Below are positions 7,530 through 14,253 of a stretch of 64,000 bases of DNA, in pieces. Origin of the DNA: Chloroflexota bacterium. GTDB lineage: Bacteria > Chloroflexota > Chloroflexia > Chloroflexales > Roseiflexaceae. The DNA is taken from contig JACAEQ010000078.1 in NCBI GenBank assembly GCA_013388755.1, positions 43,952-107,951 on the forward strand, written 5' to 3'. A program made the position numbers and the translations under genes. The notes under the pieces are model-generated. The model searched no databases and was not told the DNA's origin. It was given only the letters and a program-made list of their open reading frames with translations. Numbering within the stretch: the stretch's first letter is position 1; every line of letters starts with the position of its first letter.

Positions 7530-8858
7530 TTATGGCGCGTCGAGCGCCGCAAGATCGCGTAGCGTACCATTGATGGCGGCAATTGTGCGATCGGCCTGCT
7601 CGCGTCGCGGAAGCGCAATCATTGCGAGGTCGGCGCGCAACTGCCGCAGATCAGAAGCATAGCCAGCGCGCTGTGCGGCGGTCATGCGGTCGCGCAGATA
7701 GATCGGCGGGCCGGCAGCAGCCGGGTTCTCCGACCAGATCAGAGGTTCAAGCGATAACGGCCCGTTGCCGGGTATGAAATCCGAGCGTGTGAAATAGGCG
7801 TCTTCACCGCGGGCGAACCATGCCGTCAGTTGCTCCTGCGCCACACCCGATACCCCATACACCGCGGCGACCGCTCTGCTGAGCGCCTCCTCGGGCGATG
7901 TGTCAGGTGCGCCAGGGATGGCCGCCCCGGTACGCCACGAGACTTCTTCCACCGGATTGGCAAATGGACGATAGAAGTATTCCACCGCCCGCCCGCCATC
8001 GTCCCACAGGCGACGCAGGGCGCGCGCCGAGCGCAGGCCACAGGGCACGAACCAGCGCAGCCGCTCATAATGCTGTGGTGGTTCAACGAAGACCCCGCCG
8101 ACCGAGCCGTAAGCGCAGGCCAGACCACGGGCAATGTCGGCGCGACGCCCGGCTGTTGCTGAGCGTTCGCGTACTTCGACCATGTAGTCAACGACGCGCG
8201 AGATACGGCGCACATGCTCAAAATCCGCCGGATCGTCGAGCGCCAGGCCCCAGGACGCCTGGCCAATCGTCCAGTCCGGCCTGCCAGCGCGAACATACTC
8301 GGCGCAGCGTACCAGCAGATCGGCATGGTGCTCGGCAGCCGACCGCGCGCGACACTGGTCGCACGAACAGCGCCCCTGATCAGCCGACTGCATGCTGATA
8401 CCATCGAGGCCCCAGCGTGGATCCATCAGAAAATCGAGCACACGGCGCTGCCACTCCCATGCCTGGGGGCTGAACGGGCACATACTGTGCGCATGACCGC
8501 GCGCCACCTCTGGATGCGCCCGAATGATGTCGTCAAAACCCCAGGAGTAGATACCGGTGCCGTGCAGGATCTTGAGGCCACGCTCATGAGCAGCAGCGAC
8601 AAACGTGTGCAGCCGCGCCTCACGTTCAGCATCAATAATGTTCGCGAAAGGTACGGGCCAGGAACGATCAATAAACAGACCCCAGACCACGTTGTATGTC
8701 ACATCCATCTCGGCCTGGACGTCGAGAAAGCGCAGCTGATCGGCGAGCAATCTGTCGTCCCAGCGGATGCACGGCCATGGATCATGCGGCGCCGGTTCCG
8801 ACGCCAGATCGCGCAACCAGCCGCACGTTACCCGATAGCGAAAACGATCTGCTGGCAT
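7530..8858 (-). CDS. TIM-barrel glycoside hydrolase-like protein
   Basis: 442 residues, no signal peptide, so cytoplasmic. The middle has features of (beta/alpha)8 hydrolases: HERGLKILHGTGIYSWGFDD, GLDGISMQSADQG, then a cysteine cluster CSCDQCRA (about residues 187-194), like the C-x-C-x2-C seen in GH67/GH115/DUF4838-type uronidase or hexosaminidase relatives. I cannot assign the catalytic acids with certainty. It heads a two-gene operon with the ASRT-like protein. With the nearby ABC importer it may act on an imported oligosaccharide, perhaps a uronic-acid-containing one; this is inference. Confidence 0.6.
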   Translation of the reverse strand: MPADRFRYRVTCGWLRDLASEPAPHDPWPCIRWDDRLLADQLRFLDVQAEMDVTYNVVWGLFIDRSWPVPFANIIDAEREARLHTFVAAAHERGLKILHGTGIYSWGFDDIIRAHPEVARGHAHSMCPFSPQAWEWQRRVLDFLMDPRWGLDGISMQSADQGRCSCDQCRARSAAEHHADLLVRCAEYVRAGRPDWTIGQASWGLALDDPADFEHVRRISRVVDYMVEVRERSATAGRRADIARGLACAYGSVGGVFVEPPQHYERLRWFVPCGLRSARALRRLWDDGGRAVEYFYRPFANPVEEVSWRTGAAIPGAPDTSPEEALSRAVAAVYGVSGVAQEQLTAWFARGEDAYFTRSDFIPGNGPLSLEPLIWSENPAAAGPPIYLRDRMTAAQRAGYASDLRQLRADLAMIALPRREQADRTIAAINGTLRDLAALDAP

Positions 8859-8887
8859 GCGTTATCACGGTATACCTTGTGCCGGAC

Positions 8888-8905
8888 ATTCACACGATTG
8901 TGAAT
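8888..8905 (-). promoter_or_regulatory. 18-bp inverted repeat, possible operator of the 8858-6191 operon
   Basis: ATTCACA-CGAT-TGTGAAT is a perfect 7-4-7 inverted repeat, 29 bp upstream of the TIM-barrel start codon. It differs from the TTNGTCTGA sites, so this operon may answer to another regulator. Confidence 0.45.
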
Positions 8906-8946
8906 TGCCGACTTCTGACGGCTACAGCGGCTCATAGCGCGGTGCT

Positions 8947-9396
8947 TCACGGAATAGGCGCCAGACCGATACGTGTACCATCATAGGTAAGAATGCGCGA
9001 CGGTGTGAGTTTAATAATCACGTGCGGATTGCTAATCATCGAGGCGGGCGTTGGCGAGCGAACTCCTTCCTCGCCAAGGTACTTTGTATAGACCCGCCGC
9101 GCCATATCGCGCGCATACACCGGATCATCGAGCAACTCAGCGCGCCCTTCCAGAATGACTGATTTGAAACGCAACCCTCCCTCAGTGATATCAACGGTGA
9201 CAGCACAGAACGGATTGGAACGCAGATTGTTCGCCTTGACCGAATCAGGCGGCGTTTCCATATACATACTGGTGCCGTCCCACCAGAACCACATCGGTGC
9301 GATATGGGGCCGGCCGTCGGGCCGAACCGTGGCGATCCGTGCGAGCAACGGTGCAGCAAGAAACAGATCGATCTCTGCACGTGAGAGTGTCGTCAC
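8947..9396 (-). CDS. PPOX-class (pyridoxamine 5'-phosphate oxidase-like) split-barrel flavoprotein
   Basis: 149 residues, usual for single-domain split-barrel FMN/F420 proteins. It opens with RIATVRPDGRPHIAPMWFWW, the characteristic first strands of the family, and ends with a beta-rich segment (HVIIKLTPSRILTYDG). Members bind FMN, F420 or heme and reduce or oxidise small molecules. It is a monocistronic gene between the hydrolase operon and the ABC importer, and no feature ties it to either. Confidence 0.8.
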   Translation of the reverse strand: MTTLSRAEIDLFLAAPLLARIATVRPDGRPHIAPMWFWWDGTSMYMETPPDSVKANNLRSNPFCAVTVDITEGGLRFKSVILEGRAELLDDPVYARDMARRVYTKYLGEEGVRSPTPASMISNPHVIIKLTPSRILTYDGTRIGLAPIP

Positions 9397-9441
9397 ATAT
9401 GCCTCCAGTCAAGTGCCTGTCTGAAACCACCATACGCCCCG

Positions 9442-9486
9442 TGTCATTGCGCGGAGCGCGAGCGGCGCGGGGCTGAAACAATCTCC
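9442..9486. repeat. dispersed repeat, degenerate partial copy
   Basis: It has TGTCATTGCGCGGAGCG and a final AATCTCC as in the element at 49847, but lacks the bounding CCTATCCGAA ends. It lies in the 185-bp gap between the PPOX gene and the binding protein gene, where I see nothing else. Confidence 0.55.
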
Positions 9487-9581
9487 TACCACACCACTCG
9501 GCGGCTCGCGAGCCACCCATCCATAGACGCAGACATCCGATGCATCCGGGGTTATCCGCCGCTCCGGCGGCCAGCGCAGGG

Positions 9582-11057
9582 TCAACCCTTCAATTCGCTC
9601 AACTTCTGCATTGTCTCGGTCTTGACTTGCGCCATCGCCTCTTCGGGCGTACGATTGAGGCGGATAACGCCATCGATCGCTTCGCCGAGCAGATTGGAAT
9701 ACTCTGCAGCGACAGGATTCATCGGCATCATAGTCGTCAACTTGCGCTGACCATTGACAATGTCACGGCCGGCTTTGATCCAGGGATGGCCCAGCCGCTC
9801 ATCATTCATCATACTCTTGCGTACCAGCATTTCCTTGAACTTGGCGTGAACATTGACCTGAAACTCTGTAGAGAGGTAGAAGCGCAGGAGCTCCCACGAC
9901 CAGTCAGGATTCCGCGTACCGGCCGGAATGACCCAGGGCCACGACCACCAGGCGATGGCGCTCTCGCCGGCACGCTTGCCTTCCGGGGCCGGTGGCGGCG
10001 CCACGGCATGGTACTGCTCGCCAAATTTCCAGTCAGGGAAGAAGTCGAAGATCGCCTGGCCCGTCCAGTCGCCGCCGACCTGCATCACGGCGTTGCCCGC
10101 CAGCCATGGATTCTGCGCTCCTTCGCCGGCACCGATGCCCGATGACCAGCGCTGCAGGTTCTCGGCGCCATAGAGCCTGACCTGCTCGACCAGGTCATTG
10201 AGCGCCGCGAGCACGCCCGGATGATCCGGTGTCGGTTCGCCGGCGTTGACGTCCCAGATCTCACCGCCGAAGACGGCAATCCAGGCAAAATACTCCCACA
10301 ACCAGTTCGGCATACGTAACCCGAGCCGCTCGATGCCGCCACTCGCGTCCGTTCTGGTGAGTTCCCTGGCCCACTGCCACATCTCGTCGGTATCTTGCGG
10401 CACCGCATCAACGGGCTTGCCGATGTCAGCAAAGATCTGCGGGCGCATCCAGAGCAAGAAGACGCCGGCAGTGTCAACCATGCCCCAGATCTTACCATCC
10501 ATCCGGCAGGTGTCCATAATACCCGGCGCATAATCATCGAGCGGGAACTTGCTTCTGGCGATATAGTCATCGAGAGGAATGATGACATTACGGCGCGCCC
10601 ACGCCCCCATACGTTCGACGCAGTCCCACGTATGAAACAGGTCGGGCGGGGTGCCGGCGGCAGCGGCGGTGATGAAGGCGTCACAGTTCTGACCGGCCAC
10701 CGGCTCGACGATCACATTGGGGTAGGCATTCGAGAAGCGTGCGATAATCTCATTGGTAAACTGGAGCGCCGGTTCGTAGTTGTTCCCCCACCAGTAGACC
10801 AGTTTGATCTGCTCCGAGGGATTCGCCATCAGGCTGGTGAACCCCTCGATCGTCTCACCCTGTGGTAGTGGAATGGCCGTGGCGGTTGGACCGACCGGCG
10901 TGGCATTGACGGTCGGCTGGGTGACTGCCGTTGCCTCGCTCGCAGGCGTTGGCGCGGCACCCTGGGGTGCGCCGCCGCAGGCAGCGATCAGGGAGCCGGC
11001 AGCACCGGCTCCGGCCAGTCTCAGCAGTTGACGACGCGAGAGTCTGGGTGTGCTCAT
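9582..11057 (-). CDS. sugar ABC transporter substrate-binding lipoprotein
   Basis: 491 residues. The N-terminus SRRQLLRLAGAGAAGSLIAAC combines a twin-arginine motif with a lipobox (Cys27), so it is exported, perhaps by Tat, and lipid-anchored. A Thr/Pro-rich linker (about 30-65) leads to a family 1 (MalE-type) binding domain with WWGNNYEP, FHTWDCVERM, WAGNAVM-like GNAVMQVGGDW and a Trp-rich cleft typical of sugar binding. It follows the permease gene at 11124 by 66 nt and is the last gene of the importer operon. No ATPase gene is present, so a shared MsmX/MalK-type ATPase elsewhere is expected. The ligand is unknown. Confidence 0.9.
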   Translation of the reverse strand: MSTPRLSRRQLLRLAGAGAAGSLIAACGGAPQGAAPTPASEATAVTQPTVNATPVGPTATAIPLPQGETIEGFTSLMANPSEQIKLVYWWGNNYEPALQFTNEIIARFSNAYPNVIVEPVAGQNCDAFITAAAAGTPPDLFHTWDCVERMGAWARRNVIIPLDDYIARSKFPLDDYAPGIMDTCRMDGKIWGMVDTAGVFLLWMRPQIFADIGKPVDAVPQDTDEMWQWARELTRTDASGGIERLGLRMPNWLWEYFAWIAVFGGEIWDVNAGEPTPDHPGVLAALNDLVEQVRLYGAENLQRWSSGIGAGEGAQNPWLAGNAVMQVGGDWTGQAIFDFFPDWKFGEQYHAVAPPPAPEGKRAGESAIAWWSWPWVIPAGTRNPDWSWELLRFYLSTEFQVNVHAKFKEMLVRKSMMNDERLGHPWIKAGRDIVNGQRKLTTMMPMNPVAAEYSNLLGEAIDGVIRLNRTPEEAMAQVKTETMQKLSELKG

Positions 11058-11123
11058 AGGTCAGTACCTCCTGGAATCCGTAATCCCAATACGCCGCCCG
11101 CGCGAAAGGCGTCACCGGGCCCG

Positions 11124-12017
11124 CTATTTCAGGCCTGTGGTCACAATGCCACGAATGAACGTCTGCTGCGCCGCGAGGAAAAGCACGATCATCGGCAGTG
11201 TGTAGAGCGTCGCTGCCGCCATCATGGCCCCGAGAGCGGTGCCGCCTGCGCCGTACCGCTGGGTGAACCCTTGCATGCCCAGCGACAATGTCCAGAGATC
11301 ACGATCCTTCAAATAGATCAGCGGCCCCATAAAATCGTTGTACGTCCAGATGAACGTGAACGCCACAAGCGTCGCGAGCGCCGGGCGTGCCAGCGGCATC
11401 ACCACTCGCAGATAGATATCGAAATGCGAGGCGCCATCCATGCGCGCTGCATCAACCAGATCCCTGGGAATCGTGACAAAGAACTGGCGCATCAGAAAGA
11501 TGAAAAACGCATCACCAAACAGTGCCGGTAGAGTCAGCGGCAGGAACGTATTGACCCAGCCCAGCCGGCTATAGATGATGAACAATGGAATAAGCGTCAC
11601 CTGACCGGGCAGCATCATCGTTGCCAGCACCAGGGCGAACAGGATGGGCCTGCCGGGCCAGTCAACGATTGACAGCGCATACGCGACCAGGGTACAGGAA
11701 ACGATCCGCGCGAGCATGACCGATGTGGCGATGATCAGCGTATTGAGCATATAGCGGGGAAAATCGACGAATGTCACGCCGTAGTAGTAGTTGATCCACA
11801 TCACCGGGTTGGGCAGAAGCTGCGGAGGAACGGCAATGATCTGCTCCGGCGACTTGAGCGAGGTAGAAATCAACCAGAGCCATGGAAAGAGGAACAGGAC
11901 GCTGACCGCAGCTACAAGCAGATAGAGTGCCACCTGGCCCAGCGTGCGCTGGAGCAGCACCATTCGCCGCGCTCGCTGGCGCACAGCGATCCCGCTCTCG
12001 GACATCGTTGTGCTCAT
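11124..12017 (-). CDS. sugar ABC transporter permease (MalG type)
   Basis: 297 residues with six hydrophobic segments, the first at about 30-50. The EAA loop, which docks the ATPase, reads DAARMDGASHFDIYLRVVMP (about 190-209). It is 13 nt downstream of the partner permease and upstream of the binding protein, the usual importer order. It forms the membrane channel with the 12031-12975 product. Confidence 0.9.
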   Translation of the reverse strand: MSTTMSESGIAVRQRARRMVLLQRTLGQVALYLLVAAVSVLFLFPWLWLISTSLKSPEQIIAVPPQLLPNPVMWINYYYGVTFVDFPRYMLNTLIIATSVMLARIVSCTLVAYALSIVDWPGRPILFALVLATMMLPGQVTLIPLFIIYSRLGWVNTFLPLTLPALFGDAFFIFLMRQFFVTIPRDLVDAARMDGASHFDIYLRVVMPLARPALATLVAFTFIWTYNDFMGPLIYLKDRDLWTLSLGMQGFTQRYGAGGTALGAMMAAATLYTLPMIVLFLAAQQTFIRGIVTTGLK

Positions 12018-12030
12018 GGGTGGGCCTCCT

Positions 12031-12975
12031 TTACACCAGGTCGTACGACGTCCAGCGTCGCGAGACGCGCAGGAGCAGCCATGTCACCAGCGCAGTGATT
12101 GCGAAGAGAATCCATGCCATGGCAGCCGCATAGCCCATGTTCAGATACTGGAACGCCTGAACATACAGGTACAGGCCATAGAACAACAGCGAGCCTTCGG
12201 GCGCTCCCGGCGACGTGCCGGCCCCGCCGATAATGTAGGCTTCGGTAAAGAACTGCAATGACCAGATCACGCCGGTGATGAGCTGAAACAGCGTGACCGG
12301 TGAGATCAGTGGGAGTGTGATGCTCCAGAATTGTTGCGTTGTACTCGCGCCGTCGATTTCGGCGGCCTCGTAGAGTTCTTGCGGCACGCCCTGTAACGCC
12401 GCCAGATAGATGATGGTCATTGCCCCGACGGCCCACATCTGCATAATGATGATGCTGGGCTTCGACCAGAGCGGGCTGGCGAACCACAATGGGCCAGTGA
12501 TGCCGATGGCTTTCAGCGCGTTGTTCACCAGGCCCAGTTCCGGGTTGAGGATCCAGCGCCAGAGCAGCGCCAGGGCAACTGGCGGCATCAGCGTCGGCAG
12601 AATATAGATTGTGCGCCAGATCACCTGACCGCGAACCTTCAAATTCAGCAGCAGCGCACACAGCAGCGCAAACACCAGTTGCGCCGGAATGCCGATGAAG
12701 GTCAGGAATGCGCTGTTATACAGCACCTTCGGAAAAAATCGATCGCCGGTAAACAGATCAACGTAGTTCTTCCAGCCAATCCAGCGCGGCTCCAGCGGGA
12801 TCTCGTAGCGTGTCAAACTGTAGTACAGGGTTGTGATCATCGGGTAGGCAATAAAGACGACCAGCCCGATAAGCCACGGCGCCGAGAAGAGCAGACCAGC
12901 GATAAACTCGCGCTGCGCGCGTTTGCTCCAGCGAGGCCGGCGCAGGATCGGCGATGCTTCAACGCTCGTTGCCAT
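12031..12975 (-). CDS. sugar ABC transporter permease (MalF type)
   Basis: 314 residues with six membrane segments and an EAA loop EAAEIDGASTTQQFWSITLP (about 205-224). It is the first gene of the importer operon. Its start at 12975 follows a minus-strand promoter (13117-13090) and the operator at 13060-13072, so the importer is probably under the same GntR regulator as the enzyme genes. Confidence 0.9.
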   Translation of the reverse strand: MATSVEASPILRRPRWSKRAQREFIAGLLFSAPWLIGLVVFIAYPMITTLYYSLTRYEIPLEPRWIGWKNYVDLFTGDRFFPKVLYNSAFLTFIGIPAQLVFALLCALLLNLKVRGQVIWRTIYILPTLMPPVALALLWRWILNPELGLVNNALKAIGITGPLWFASPLWSKPSIIIMQMWAVGAMTIIYLAALQGVPQELYEAAEIDGASTTQQFWSITLPLISPVTLFQLITGVIWSLQFFTEAYIIGGAGTSPGAPEGSLLFYGLYLYVQAFQYLNMGYAAAMAWILFAITALVTWLLLRVSRRWTSYDLV

Positions 12976-13059
12976 ACAACCCCCCCGTCCGATGGCGGTT
13001 ACACTGCCGATGGTCCAACCGCGCGTCGCCGGGTGATACCGGCGTTATCGCATTGTAAG

Positions 13060-13072
13060 AATGTCAGACCAA
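13060..13072 (-). promoter_or_regulatory. GntR-type operator 3 (minus strand TTGGTCTGACATT)
   Basis: Read on the minus strand, the site is TTGGTC-T-GACATT, with the same centre as operator 1. It lies 17 bp downstream of the importer -10 box and upstream of the permease start. Confidence 0.6.
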
Positions 13073-13089
13073 GTGGAGGATTAGCGTCA

Positions 13090-13117
13090 GTTTAACCTAT
13101 GGTTGTGGTGATGTCAA
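13090..13117 (-). promoter_or_regulatory. promoter of the ABC importer operon
   Basis: On the minus strand TTGACA (13117-13112), 16-bp spacer, TTAAAC (13095-13090). The -35 is perfect and the -10 is weak. Confidence 0.6.
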
Positions 13118-13189
13118 GCATTTCTCAACAAAGAGTGGGAAGATTTCAACCAGCGCATGCGTCCAGCGCAGCCGAGACGTGCGAACCGG

Positions 13190-13219
13190 TTGACACCTCC
13201 CGCAGAGCAGGCATATACT
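13190..13219 (+). promoter_or_regulatory. promoter of the short-chain dehydrogenase gene
   Basis: TTGACA at 13190-13195, 18-bp spacer, TATACT at 13214-13219. The operator at 13231 follows the -10 by 11 bp, the same layout as at gntR. Confidence 0.7.
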
Positions 13220-13230
13220 GGTGCCACATG

Positions 13231-13243
13231 TTCGTCTGATGAT
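13231..13243 (+). promoter_or_regulatory. GntR-type operator 4 (TTCGTCTGATGAT)
   Basis: This site shares TTNGTCTGA with the other three. It sits at the expected transcription start of the dehydrogenase gene. Confidence 0.55.
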
Positions 13244-13257
13244 ATGATGAATGATTT

Positions 13258-14253
13258 ATGCCCGGGCGATTGCACGGCAAGACGGCGCTGATCACCGGTG
13301 GTGGTCGCGGCATCGGCCGCGGTATCGCGTTGCGTTTTGCGCAGGAGGGTGCCGCTGTCGCTATCGTGCAACGCGATGAACCATCGGCCAGGGCGACCGT
13401 TGATGCCGTGGTTGCGGCAGGGGGTATAGCAATCGCGCCGGGCGGAACCGATGTCAGTGTGCCGGAGCAGGTCGCGCGCGCGGTGAGCACGACGATCGCG
13501 CACTTCGGAACGATCGATATCCTGATCAACAATGCCGGCATCGCCGGCGCGAACGGCCCTTTTCTGGACGTGACCTTCAGCGCCTGGCAGCGGATCATTG
13601 ACGTGAACCTGAGCGGCATGTTCCTTTGTGGTCAGGCGGTCGCGCGGCACATGGTCGAGCACGCGATTCGCGGGCGCATTGTCAATGTCGGTTCGGTGAA
13701 CTCATTCGCGGCCGAACGTGAAGCGGCGGCATATGTTGCTGCAAAGCATGGTGTGCTGGGGCTGACGCAGGCAATGGCGATCGATCTGGCATCGTACGGC
13801 ATTACGGTGAACTGCCTGGCGCCGGGGCCGATTACGGTCGAGCGCAATGCAGCAATGTTTGCATCGCTTCAGGAACAGATCGGTACGGGCGTACCGCTGG
13901 GCCGGCCCGGAACCATTGAGGAGGCGGCCGCCGCGGCACTGTTTCTCGCGTCCGATGAAGCTTCCTTTGTGACCGGTGCGACCCTATCAAGAAGTACGGG
14001 CCGGGGACCGGCTGTATACGCTGCTCGACCTGACCGGCACCGTGTGTTACGAGCACTACGCGGCCCACGCGGGCCTGGTTTCGGCGATGCGCGCCTTCGC
14101 CGCGATTCAGGAAGGGGAGTGGGACATTGCCGTTCTCATGCCCGTTACGGATTGAACAGGTGCTGCCGGTCAATGCGCCTGCCCTATCGCCCCAGCGTCT
14201 CAAGAATGCCGCAGAGCGTCTCGATCCATGCCCCATCGCCGCCGGCATGGTAG
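13258..14253 (+). CDS. short-chain dehydrogenase/reductase with a replaced C-terminus
   Basis: The first 243 residues are a classical short-chain dehydrogenase: TGGGRGIG (residues 14-21), NNAG, a Ser in the VNVGSVNS strand, YVAAKHG as the catalytic YxxxK, and the ending FVTGATL. The last 8-10 residues of the family (L-x-VDGG) are missing. From about 13985 the frame reads an unrelated Arg-rich tail to 14253 that crosses the remnant at 13982 and the end of mfd. The cofactor and active site are intact, so the enzyme may still fold. Promoter and operator lie just upstream. Probable role: oxidation of a sugar or sugar acid in the GntR-controlled pathway. Confidence 0.7.
   Translation: MPGRLHGKTALITGGGRGIGRGIALRFAQEGAAVAIVQRDEPSARATVDAVVAAGGIAIAPGGTDVSVPEQVARAVSTTIAHFGTIDILINNAGIAGANGPFLDVTFSAWQRIIDVNLSGMFLCGQAVARHMVEHAIRGRIVNVGSVNSFAAEREAAAYVAAKHGVLGLTQAMAIDLASYGITVNCLAPGPITVERNAAMFASLQEQIGTGVPLGRPGTIEEAAAAALFLASDEASFVTGATLSRSTGRGPAVYAARPDRHRVLRALRGPRGPGFGDARLRRDSGRGVGHCRSHARYGLNRCCRSMRLPYRPSVSRMPQSVSIHAPSPPAW
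13982..14155 (+). pseudogene. desuccinylase-like gene, C-terminal remnant
   Basis: In the +1 frame relative to the dehydrogenase, 57 codons read PYQEVRAGDRLYTLLDLTGT, later HAGLVSAMRAFAAIQEGEWD, and stop at 14153-14155. The pattern (V-x-x-G-D-x-L, D-x-x-G, A-x-x-G-L-V, E-G-E) matches the C-terminal beta-sandwich of desuccinylase/aspartoacylase-like proteins, including the one at 111-1097. It has no start and is joined directly to the cut 3' end of the dehydrogenase gene. A deletion between two neighbouring genes explains both. Confidence 0.6.
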
